NCBI GenBank assembly: GCA_013298205.1
Contig: JAAFJZ010000154.1
Location: 1-6,360, forward strand
DNA from: Cytophagales bacterium
Lineage (GTDB): Bacteria > Bacteroidota > Bacteroidia > Cytophagales > UBA9547
Direction of reading: 5' to 3'
Length of the DNA: 6,360 nucleotides
Below, one piece after another: positions 1-6,281 of the stretch. Positions within the stretch are counted from its first letter, which is position 1, and each line of letters begins with the position of its first letter. Position numbers and translations under genes: made by a program. The notes below the pieces were generated by a model. That model was not told the DNA's origin and ran no database searches. It was given only the letters and a program-made list of their open reading frames with translations.

Positions 1-1203
1 ATTCATTCCGTGCTCATGTGCATCTAAGCCCTCTTCCTCTTCTTTTTCTGAAACTCTAATACCAATAGTTAATTTCAAAATATAAAATACGGCAAAGCTA
101 AATGCAAAAGCTGCTACTCCATAAGCCGCTACTCCTAATAATTGAGTCATAAATTGTTCCATTCCAGATTTGGCACCAAACATACCTACAGCCAGAGTTC
201 CAAATACACCACAAACTAAATGTACAGAAAGTGCTCCAACTGGATCGTCTAATTTTAATTTATCAAAAAAGAAAACCGAAAACACTACCAAAGCACCCGC
301 AATTAAGCCAATAATAATTGAACTAAGTGGAAGCATTTGATCTGCACCAGCTGTTATAGCTACTAAACCAGCCAAAATTCCATTTAAAACCATACTTAAA
401 TCATGTTTTTTGGTAACAAAGAAAATGGTTAATGCAGCAGAAATCCCACCAGCCGCAGCCGCCAAACTTGTAGTTACAAATACCAAAGAAACAAGTCCTG
501 GATCAGCAGATAATACAGAACCTCCATTAAATCCAAACCATCCTAACCATAATAAAAATGTACCTATTACAGCTGAAGTCATACTGTGTCCAGGGATTGC
601 ATTTACTTTACCATCAGTATATTTGCCTTTTCTAGCTCCTAAAAGAATTACACCAGCCAAAGCTCCCCAGCCACCAACAGAGTGCACAAGTGTAGAACCA
701 GCGAAATCATAAAAACCTTTGGTGTTTAACCAACCATAACCCCATTTCCAACTTCCTAAAACAGGATAACACAAACCTATAAAGACAATTGAGAAGATCA
801 GGTAAGCTTCTAATTTAATACGTTCAGCTACAGCCCCCGATACTATAGTAGCACAAGTTGCTGCAAACATAGCCTGAAATAAAAAGTCTGTCCAATAGGT
901 ATATCCCACGTTGTACGTACTAGTTACTCCTGATGCATCCGTTCCTATTCCCCAACCTGCAAATCCAAAAAAATCGGTAGAAACTCCATTAACGAAGCCT
1001 GGATACATAAGATTAAATCCACAAATTGCATAAGCAATAAGTCCAATTGCTGGTGTAAGCGTGTTTTTAAATAATACATTAACTGTGTTTTTAGACCTTG
1101 TAAGTCCTGACTCTAATGTAGCAAAGCCCAAATGCATAATAAATACTAGAGCTGTGGCTATCATCATCCACAAATTGTTGGTTGTAAATAAGGTTTGTTC
1201 CAT
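1..1203 (-). CDS. amt: Ammonium channel (Amt/MEP/Rh family), 3' end beyond the window
   Basis: An inner-membrane channel that moves ammonium/ammonia into the cell. The 401 codons visible are open and run off the window edge, so only the extreme C-terminus is missing. Family residues I can place by alignment with E. coli AmtB: the pore twin histidines H174 (STLVH) and H328 (ALSVH), the conserved D166 before them (YDFAGS), the outer-gate Phe F113 (QAMFAA), and F225/S229 in WFGFNGGS. The cytoplasmic tail has the hallmark GLDAHEHG at 392-399, the part that in this family contacts a PII (GlnK) protein. The protein is hydrophobic throughout, consistent with the usual 11 membrane helices. It starts directly with the first helix and shows no separate signal peptide. 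The ATG at 1203 is the natural start: an in-frame stop lies five codons upstream (1216-1218) and the N-terminus aligns with the family. Many bacteria have glnK next to amt, and a PII gene may lie just outside the window. Identification is near certain; ammonium specificity is inferred from the family. Confidence 0.97.
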   Translation of the reverse strand, partial: MEQTLFTTNNLWMMIATALVFIMHLGFATLESGLTRSKNTVNVLFKNTLTPAIGLIAYAICGFNLMYPGFVNGVSTDFFGFAGWGIGTDASGVTSTYNVGYTYWTDFLFQAMFAATCATIVSGAVAERIKLEAYLIFSIVFIGLCYPVLGSWKWGYGWLNTKGFYDFAGSTLVHSVGGWGALAGVILLGARKGKYTDGKVNAIPGHSMTSAVIGTFLLWLGWFGFNGGSVLSADPGLVSLVFVTTSLAAAAGGISAALTIFFVTKKHDLSMVLNGILAGLVAITAGADQMLPLSSIIIGLIAGALVVFSVFFFDKLKLDDPVGALSVHLVCGVFGTLAVGMFGAKSGMEQFMTQLLGVAAYGVAAFAFSFAVFYILKLTIGIRVSEKEEEEGLDAHEHGMN

Positions 1204-1213
1204 AAATAATTTG

Positions 1214-1229
1214 GTTTAGTTGTTTAGTT
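1214..1229. repeat. 8-bp tandem repeat in the amt leader
   Basis: GTTTAGTT occurs twice back to back (1214-1221 and 1222-1229). A third TTTAG follows at 1232-1236. The repeat sits between the predicted amt transcription start and the ATG, so it makes up much of the short untranslated leader, which reads as repeated CTAAA on the mRNA. It could be a binding site or replication slippage in an AT-rich tract; the sequence cannot decide between these. Confidence 0.55.
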
Positions 1230-1239
1230 TATTTAGGTT

Positions 1240-1269
1240 CAAAAATAGAGTAATAAAATCAAAATGCAA
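1240..1269 (-). promoter_or_regulatory. Bacteroidota-type promoter of amt
   Basis: Read on the minus strand, TATTTTTG at 1247-1240 matches the -7 consensus TAnnTTTG exactly. A TTG at 1269-1267 lies 19 bases upstream, within the known 17-23 base spacing of the -33 element. Transcription would start near 1233-1236, giving a leader of about 30 bases before the amt ATG. The leader has no Shine-Dalgarno motif, as is usual in this phylum. I see no sigma-54 type GG...GC pair, so this reads as a housekeeping-sigma promoter. Confidence 0.6.
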
Positions 1270-1280
1270 TACATATTTAA

Positions 1281-1330
1281 AATTTTATTATCATTATATA
1301 AGCAAAATTAACAAAAATAATGATAAAATT
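1281..1330. repeat. Imperfect inverted repeat upstream of the amt promoter
   Basis: TTATCATTAT (1288-1297) and ATAATGATAA (1317-1326) are a perfect 10-bp inverted pair with a 19-base spacer. Alternatively the dyad can be drawn as 14 bp by pairing AATTTTA (1281-1287) with TAAAATT (1324-1330) and bulging out three bases (1288-1290). It lies just upstream of the amt -33 element, where an activator or repressor would bind. AT-richness raises the chance of a fortuitous dyad. Confidence 0.45.
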
Positions 1331-1360
1331 AAATTTATAGCCTAAAAAACAAACCCAATT

Positions 1361-1384
1361 TTCTGAAAACAAATTTTTTCAGAA
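1361..1384. repeat. Perfect 9-bp hairpin in the divergent intergenic region
   Basis: TTCTGAAAA (1361-1369) and TTTTCAGAA (1376-1384) are exact reverse complements around a 6-base loop. A T-run begins six bases after the right arm (1390-1395), so the structure loosely resembles a terminator. However, no gene ends here on either strand: amt starts to the left and the GNAT-like gene to the right. It may be an operator dyad or the end of an unannotated small transcript. Confidence 0.45.
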
Positions 1385-1438
1385 GCTAATTTTTTAAATC
1401 TTTTTGATATAAATACGAAGTCTTACTTCTTTTATTCT

Positions 1439-1446
1439 TTATTTTG
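1439..1446 (+). promoter_or_regulatory. Possible weak -7 element for the GNAT-rseP-prfB cluster
   Basis: TTATTTTG matches TAnnTTTG at all but one fixed position (T for A at position 2). It is followed by TACC, a common start context in Bacteroidota promoters. It would put the start of transcription near 1450, about 17 bases before the ATG at 1467. No TTG lies at the right distance upstream, so this is a suggestion only. Confidence 0.3.
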
Positions 1447-1466
1447 TACCTTAAAAGATAAGTATA

Positions 1467-2627
1467 ATGAAAATAGAGGAAGTAAAAAGCCCTGAGCAAT
1501 CCCGAGAATTTATTCTTTTCCCCGTGCTGCTTTACAAACAAGATACCCTTTGGATTAGACCTTTGGATAAGGATGTGGAAGAAATTTTCCACTCTGAAAG
1601 TAATAAATTTTTTAGACATGGCGAGTGTGTAAGATGGATATTGAGAAACAACGACAATAAGGTAATCGGAAGAGTAGCCGCATTTATTAATAAAAAAACA
1701 GCTAAAACATTCGAGCAACCTACCGGTGGAATGGGTTTTTTTGAATGTATTGATGATTATGAAGCAGCAAAATTACTTTTTGATGCTTGCCTAAATTGGA
1801 ATAAATCAAAAGAAATGGAGGCGATGGATGGACCAATTAATTTTGGAGAACGCGACAAATGGTGGGGACTTCATATAGAAGGCGAGCTAGAACCCAATTA
1901 TTGTATGCCTTACCACAAAAAGTATTATAAAGACTTCTTTGAAAAATACGGCTTTAAGCTATATTTTGAGCAATATACTTATTCCATGCCCGTACAAACC
2001 AAGTTGCCACAAATTATGCAAGATAAAGCGGATAGAATCGCACGAAATCCTGCTTTTAGCTTTTCTTACTTTAAAAAGAAAGAACTTGAAAAATATGCCG
2101 ATGATTTTTTATACATATATAATAAAGCATGGTCTAAGCATGAAGGCGTAAAAGGCATGAATAAAGTGCAAGCGATGAGTATTTTCAAAAAAATGTTACC
2201 CATTTTAGATGAAGAAATTCTTTGGTTTGCCTATCATAACCAAGAACCAGCTGGCTTTTTTATTATGATTCCTGAGCTAAACCAAATTTTTAAGCACCTA
2301 AATGGCAAACTAGACGCTTTAGGTAAGGTAAAATTTCGATACCACCAATGGCGCAAAACCTGCAAAAAAATGTTTGGCGTTGCTTTTGGTATCATTCCAG
2401 AACACCAAGGCAAAGGCTTAGAAGGTGCTATTGTGATGGCTGCAGCTCACAAAGTACAACCCAAAGCTCGATATGATGTATTTGAAATGAATTGGATTGG
2501 TGATTTCAATCCAAAAATGATGCATATTTGCGAATCGGTTGGGGCGCAAGTAGTAAAAAAACATTTTACCTACCGCTTTTTATTCGATTCTACCAAAGAA
2601 TTTAAACGAGCACCCATCATTTACTAA
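1467..2627 (+). CDS. GNAT-like protein of unknown substrate, first gene of the cluster
   Basis: A 386-residue soluble protein that I take to be a relative of the GNAT acyltransferases, of a long form found in Bacteroidota; no substrate can be named. It shows two GNAT-like halves. The N-terminal half has a beta-strand VIGRVAAFIN (66-75), then GGMGFFECIDDYE (87-99), the usual layout of a central GNAT strand followed by a helix, and a conserved-looking stretch DGPINFGERDKWWG (121-134). The C-terminal half has FGVAFGIIPEHQGKG (303-317) followed by a helix, matching the acyl-CoA pyrophosphate-binding motif Q-x-x-G-x-G/A in position. The last motif residue is Glu319 rather than Gly/Ala, so binding may be altered. 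No signal peptide or membrane segment is visible. The ATG at 1467 follows an AT-rich leader without a Shine-Dalgarno sequence. Its stop lies 20 bases before rseP, so the two are probably co-transcribed. The fold assignment is moderately sure; catalytic activity is unproven. Confidence 0.65.
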   Translation: MKIEEVKSPEQSREFILFPVLLYKQDTLWIRPLDKDVEEIFHSESNKFFRHGECVRWILRNNDNKVIGRVAAFINKKTAKTFEQPTGGMGFFECIDDYEAAKLLFDACLNWNKSKEMEAMDGPINFGERDKWWGLHIEGELEPNYCMPYHKKYYKDFFEKYGFKLYFEQYTYSMPVQTKLPQIMQDKADRIARNPAFSFSYFKKKELEKYADDFLYIYNKAWSKHEGVKGMNKVQAMSIFKKMLPILDEEILWFAYHNQEPAGFFIMIPELNQIFKHLNGKLDALGKVKFRYHQWRKTCKKMFGVAFGIIPEHQGKGLEGAIVMAAAHKVQPKARYDVFEMNWIGDFNPKMMHICESVGAQVVKKHFTYRFLFDSTKEFKRAPIIY

Positions 2628-2647
2628 GCAAAAACCAAACCTATTGC

Positions 2648-4000
2648 ATGGAAATTTTAATCAAAGCAGGACAATTTATTCTCAGTCTTTCTATTCTTGT
2701 AACTTTACACGAGCTAGGGCATTTTATCCCTGCTAAACTTTTCAAAACCCGAGTAGATAAATTCTATTTATTTTTCGATTTCCTTTTTCCACTTCCTTCT
2801 GTGCTCAATTTTTCACTCTTTAAGAAAAAAATAGGAGATACAGAATATGGCTTAGGCTGGTTTCCTATGGGTGGCTATGTGAAAATAGCAGGCATGGTAG
2901 ATGAGTCGATGGACAAAGAACAAATGGCTCTGCCGCCACAACCTTATGAGTTTAGGTCTAAACCTGCTTGGCAAAGACTCATCATCATGCTTGGAGGTGT
3001 AACTGTAAACTTAGTTTTGGCAGTAATTATTTTTGCCATGATTTTGTTTACATGGGGAGAGTCGTATTTGCCAGCAGAAAATGCAAAATATGGGGTAATG
3101 TGTGATTCTCTAGGTTATCAATTGGGTTTAAAAAATGGGGACAAAATACTTGCTTTAGATGGCAAAGCACCTGATAGATTCTATGGCATACAAGCTGATA
3201 TATTAATAGAGCAAACCAAAATTATTAAAATCAATAGAAATGGCACAGAAATGGATATAAAAGTGCCATCCGATTTTACCAAAATAGCCATTGAAAAAAA
3301 TCCTAGAGGTTATATTATGCCAAGACTTCCCTTGGAAATTGGAGGCTTTGCGCCTAGTGGAGTGGCTGAAAAAGGAGGATTAAAACTCAATGATAAAATT
3401 ATAGGATTAAACAACCAAGCCCTTTTCTTTTTTGATGAATTCAAATTTAACCTTCAGAAATTTAAAAATAAGCCTGTACAAATTACCGTTTTGAGAGGGA
3501 AAGATACCGTAAATATCATTCTTCTTATACCTAGCACAGGCTTGATAGGTATTATGCCCAAGGGAGAAGATTTTTTCTTCAAAATGAATACAAAGGAATA
3601 CGGCTTTTTTGAGTCGTTTCCAGCTGGAATAAACAAAGCTACCCAAACACTTTCAGGCTATATCAAACAACTCAAGCTTATTTTTGATCCAGAAGTGGAA
3701 GGCTACAAACAAATTGGAGGCTTTATCTCGATGGGAAAAATCTTCCCTGGCGTATGGGATTGGCAAGCATTTTGGAGTTTAACCGCCTTTCTATCAGTGG
3801 TTTTGGCATTTATGAACGTGTTGCCTATTCCTGCTTTGGATGGCGGTCATGCGCTTTTTACGCTCTATGAAATGATTACAGGAAGAAAACCTTCTGATAA
3901 ATTTCTAGAATACGCTCAGTATTTGGGAATGGCACTTTTATTTACCCTGCTTATTTATGCCAATGGAAATGATTTATTCAGACTTTTTGGATTGAAGTAA
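2648..4000 (+). CDS. rseP: Site-2 intramembrane zinc metalloprotease, RseP type (peptidase M50)
   Basis: A 450-residue inner-membrane protease, normal length for the family. The zinc-binding HELGH (21-25) lies in the first membrane helix, with Glu22 as catalytic base. The third ligand is Asp398 in NVLPIPALDGGH (390-401), in a C-terminal helix. Between them are the conserved membrane-associated loop WFPMGGYVKIAG (71-82), a second helix (about 111-136), two PDZ-like domains (roughly 143-205 and 228-295, each with a G-L-K-x-x-D-K-I core) and a final helix near 425-437. The extra hydrophobic stretch at 39-58 before GDTEYG resembles Bacteroidota versions. In E. coli, RseP cuts membrane anti-sigma factors after a first cut and removes leftover signal peptides; the substrate here is unknown and no anti-sigma gene is nearby. 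It lies between the GNAT-like gene (20-base gap) and prfB (13-base gap). No Shine-Dalgarno precedes the ATG. Confidence 0.95.
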   Translation: MEILIKAGQFILSLSILVTLHELGHFIPAKLFKTRVDKFYLFFDFLFPLPSVLNFSLFKKKIGDTEYGLGWFPMGGYVKIAGMVDESMDKEQMALPPQPYEFRSKPAWQRLIIMLGGVTVNLVLAVIIFAMILFTWGESYLPAENAKYGVMCDSLGYQLGLKNGDKILALDGKAPDRFYGIQADILIEQTKIIKINRNGTEMDIKVPSDFTKIAIEKNPRGYIMPRLPLEIGGFAPSGVAEKGGLKLNDKIIGLNNQALFFFDEFKFNLQKFKNKPVQITVLRGKDTVNIILLIPSTGLIGIMPKGEDFFFKMNTKEYGFFESFPAGINKATQTLSGYIKQLKLIFDPEVEGYKQIGGFISMGKIFPGVWDWQAFWSLTAFLSVVLAFMNVLPIPALDGGHALFTLYEMITGRKPSDKFLEYAQYLGMALLFTLLIYANGNDLFRLFGLK

Positions 4001-4050
4001 AAATACGTAAGTAATGAATCCTGAAAAAATTAAAGATTTAAAAATACGTA
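3998..4050. repeat. 12-bp direct repeat bracketing the prfB start
   Basis: TAAAAATACGTA occurs exactly at 3998-4009 and again at 4039-4050, 41 bases apart, on either side of the prfB ATG at 4014. Each copy ends in the palindrome TACGTA. The first copy overlaps the rseP stop codon; the second encodes part of the first RF2 helix (around K10-R12). This may be chance in AT-rich DNA or a site for translational or transcriptional control. Confidence 0.5.
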
Positions 4051-5108
4051 TTGATAAGTTAAAAATATTTTTAGACTACGACAACCGAAAAAACCAAATT
4101 GAAGATGAGCAGAAAGCTACACTAAGACCTGGTTTTTGGGACCATGTAGAAAAAGCTGAATTGCTAATGAAAAGCATTCGTTCCAAAAAAGTTTGGACAG
4201 ATGCCTATGATAAACTGGCTTCACAAATGTCTGACTTAGAGACACTTCAAGAATTTGAAGCCTCTGGCGATGCAAGTACAAAAGAACTGGAAGATGAATA
4301 CGAACTTTTGGTCAACACCATCGAGCAAATTGAGTTTAAACGAATGCTCAATGCTGAGGAAGACAGACTTTATGCCGTTATGGACATTAATCCTGGTGCT
4401 GGTGGTACCGAAAGCCAAGATTGGGCTGAAATGATAGCCCGTATGTACATCATGTGGGGCGAAAGTAAGGGCTATAAAGTCAAAGAAATAAACTGGCAAA
4501 ATGGAGAGGTGGCGGGCCTGAAATCTGCAACTTTGTGTTTTGAAGGCGACTTTTCTTATGGTTATTTAAAATCTGAAATTGGTGTGCATCGTTTGGTTAG
4601 GATTTCCCCTTTCGATACCAATGGCAAACGCCATACCTCATTTGCCTCAGTATTTGTGTATCCTCAAGTAGATGATAGCATTTTAATTGAAGTAAATCCT
4701 GCAGACATAGATTGGGATACTTTCCGTTCGGGAGGCGCAGGCGGGCAAAATGTAAACAAAGTAGAAACCGCAGTACGACTCAAACATCGTCCTTCTGGGA
4801 TTATCGTAGAATGCCAGCAAGAGCGTTCGCAACACCAAAATAGAGAACTTGCCCTACAACTCTTAAAATCAAGACTTTACCAGCAAGAAATTGAAAAAAG
4901 AAATGCCGAAAGAGACAAAATAGAAAGTACCAAAATGAGAATAGATTTCGGCTCCCAAATCAGAAATTATGTGCTTCATCCTTATAAATTAATCAAAGAT
5001 GTGCGCACTTCTGTAGAAAGAACAGATGTACAAAAAGTACTTGATGGCGATTTAGATGGTTTTATCAAGGCTTTTTTGTTGCAATACCAAGGGGAAAAAG
5101 CTAAATAG
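4014..5108 (+). CDS. prfB: Peptide chain release factor 2
   Basis: Cytoplasmic class I release factor that reads UGA and UAA stop codons and triggers release of the finished protein. The 364-residue length is typical. The stop-recognition tripeptide is SPF (198-200), which separates RF2 from RF1 (P-A/V-T). The peptidyl-transferase motif GGQ is at 243-245 inside [11 protein letters not shown]; the position equivalent to E. coli residue 246 is Ser239. The N-terminal helical domain 1 spans about 1-110. In most bacteria prfB carries a programmed +1 frameshift (CTTTGAC) near codon 25, through which RF2 limits its own synthesis. Here the matching place, F19-L20-D21-Y22-D23, reads TTT TTA GAC in one uninterrupted frame, so that control is absent. 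The gene ends in TAG, a codon read by RF1 and not RF2, while its two upstream neighbours end in TAA. An in-frame stop at 4008-4010 leaves the ATG at 4014 as the only sensible start. Last gene of the three-gene cluster. Confidence 0.97.
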   Translation: MNPEKIKDLKIRIDKLKIFLDYDNRKNQIEDEQKATLRPGFWDHVEKAELLMKSIRSKKVWTDAYDKLASQMSDLETLQEFEASGDASTKELEDEYELLVNTIEQIEFKRMLNAEEDRLYAVMDINPGAGGTESQDWAEMIARMYIMWGESKGYKVKEINWQNGEVAGLKSATLCFEGDFSYGYLKSEIGVHRLVRISPFDTNGKRHTSFASVFVYPQVDDSILIEVNPADIDWDTFRSGGAGGQNVNKVETAVRLKHRPSGIIVECQQERSQHQNRELALQLLKSRLYQQEIEKRNAERDKIESTKMRIDFGSQIRNYVLHPYKLIKDVRTSVERTDVQKVLDGDLDGFIKAFLLQYQGEKAK

Positions 5109-5245
5109 TTTTATCAAAGCCTGTAAGATTTTGCTTTTAAATGGCAACTTAGCTATAAATCTCTTTCTATTTAATATCATCAGAAATATAGGCTGAATAT
5201 ATAATTTCTCAACAAACCTAAAAAATTTGCTTTTGTAAAATATTT

Positions 5246-6233
5246 TTAATTTATAGGCATATGAAATAAAGTTGCTGATCTTTGATTTGTATTTAATTGT
5301 AAAGTTTTCTTTAAACCTAGTTTGGTAACATTTTTTATCAAAAGAGAATTATCCTTTGGAAAACTTTTGTTATTAATTATTAACAAGTTTTGTAGTTTAC
5401 CAGTATTAAGTTTATCGCAAAATAAATTTGTGTTTTCTTTAAATTCTTTTTCAAACTTAAATGGTAAACAAACGCACTTTCTTTTGCTATAAAATGGAAT
5501 TGTAGAGTCCCAATCCATACCTACAACAAAAATTATTTCAGTCTTTTTAACTTTATTTTGAATAAGTTCTGAAATTATTTTCAAATCTGAACTTGTATCC
5601 AATACAAATTTTTGATACCTGTCAAAATAGGTTATAAAATTTAAAGCAAAAATTGACAAAATGAATAAAGTTTTTAGCCAAATGTTTTTTGTTTTGTCTG
5701 TTAAAGAAACAAAAAATAATCCAACCGATGCACTGTAAAAAAAAACTAAAGCAACATTATAATAATCATGAACTTGATAAAGATTTGTGAATGTAATGAA
5801 AGTAATTAAAGAAAAAATTGTGCTAGTTAAAATAAATTTTTTATGATTTAGGTTTAAACAATATGCCAATATGCTAGCTGAAATTGAGTAAATCAAAAAA
5901 TTAAGAGAATTTTTGTTAATTTGAACCCAAAAAAAAATGTCACTTTTTTGTGAAAAAGTTCCAAAATTCCAATCATTAAGTTTAGAACTTGTTATTAGAT
6001 TGTTGGAAATATAACTTTGACTTTTGAGCAAATCTGTATATAAAACCCATACATACCCTATTGATATAGAAATTATAAATCCTAAAATTATAAATCCATA
6101 CTTTTTGAATATTTTAATTATGTTAGGTTCAAAATTTAATATGAAATTATAAAAAGTATAAAAGCCAATAGAAATTAAAAATGGATAAAAAGTAGTAATC
6201 TTTATCAATGAGGATAGAATAGCTGATAAAAAA
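5246..6233 (-). pseudogene. 3' part of a GT-C/GT39-like membrane glycosyltransferase gene, cut by an IS
   Basis: About 329 codons of a polytopic membrane protein whose N-terminal part is missing. Counting from the TTG at 6208, hydrophobic segments lie near 4-24, 38-58, 103-120, 125-146, 150-169 and 177-195, followed by a soluble tail of about 120 residues, presumably periplasmic. The HDYY motif (147-150) after a helix, and a tail with GMDWDSTIPFYSKRK (230-244), recall ArnT/PMT-like glycosyltransferases that use lipid-linked sugars. In such enzymes the catalytic acid sits in the first periplasmic loop, which would be in the lost part. The frame stays open upstream of 6208 (..PFLSAILSS before LIKITTF) with no ATG, and reaches a stop at 6260-6262 only after entering the IS end at 6234. 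So the visible frame is a truncated gene rather than one with a TTG start. Base use is far more AT-rich than the neighbouring cluster: 14 G+C in 5641-5700 against 28 in 4741-4800. The glycosyltransferase assignment is moderate; the membrane topology is clear. Confidence 0.7.
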
Positions 6234-6249
6234 GGCTCTTCGCTAAAAA

Positions 6250-6278
6250 TTGTGGAAAGTTAAAAATGTTTAATTTTG
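6250..6278 (+). promoter_or_regulatory. Transposase promoter inside the IS end
   Basis: TAATTTTG (6271-6278) is an exact TAnnTTTG -7 element. A TTG at 6250-6252 lies 18 bases upstream, within the known spacing. The -7 element ends only three bases before the transposase ATG at 6282, so transcription would start at or just after that ATG. The transposase message would then be leaderless or nearly so. Confidence 0.5.
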
Positions 6279-6281
6279 TGG

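Noticed and set aside
410..712. A 100-codon plus-strand open frame starting MVTKKMVNAAEIPP
   Set aside because: It lies antisense inside the clearly conserved amt coding region and its composition (many Pro/Thr/Ala) is that of a reverse-strand shadow.
1204..1300. Sigma-54 promoter for amt
   Set aside because: No TGGC-N8-TTGC-like pair is present on the minus strand; the TTGC at 1269-1266 lacks a GG partner at the right distance.
1386..1718. A 110-codon minus-strand open frame spanning the start of the GNAT-like gene
   Set aside because: It overlaps the real gene in antisense, shows no recognisable protein features and has no promoter of its own.
4062..4082. Programmed frameshift or internal stop in prfB at the TTTTTAGAC stretch
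   Set aside because: The TAG there is out of frame; the frame from 4014 is continuous and the Leu-Asp-Tyr-Asp family motif is encoded without any shift.
5099..5154. AGCTAA near the prfB end paired with TTAGCT at 5149-5154, and AAAGC/GCTTT at 5116-5137, as prfB terminators
   Set aside because: The first has six pairs with a long loop and the second only five pairs with a 12-base loop. Neither has a strong U-run, so I could not call a terminator.
5237..5246. AAAATATTTT palindrome just past the glycosyltransferase-like stop
   Set aside because: A pure A/T palindrome is expected by chance in this composition and has no G/C stem for a terminator.
6206..6208. TTG as the true start of the 320-codon minus-strand membrane protein
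   Set aside because: The frame continues upstream with family-like sequence up to the IS boundary at 6234, so the TTG is more likely an internal codon of a truncated gene.
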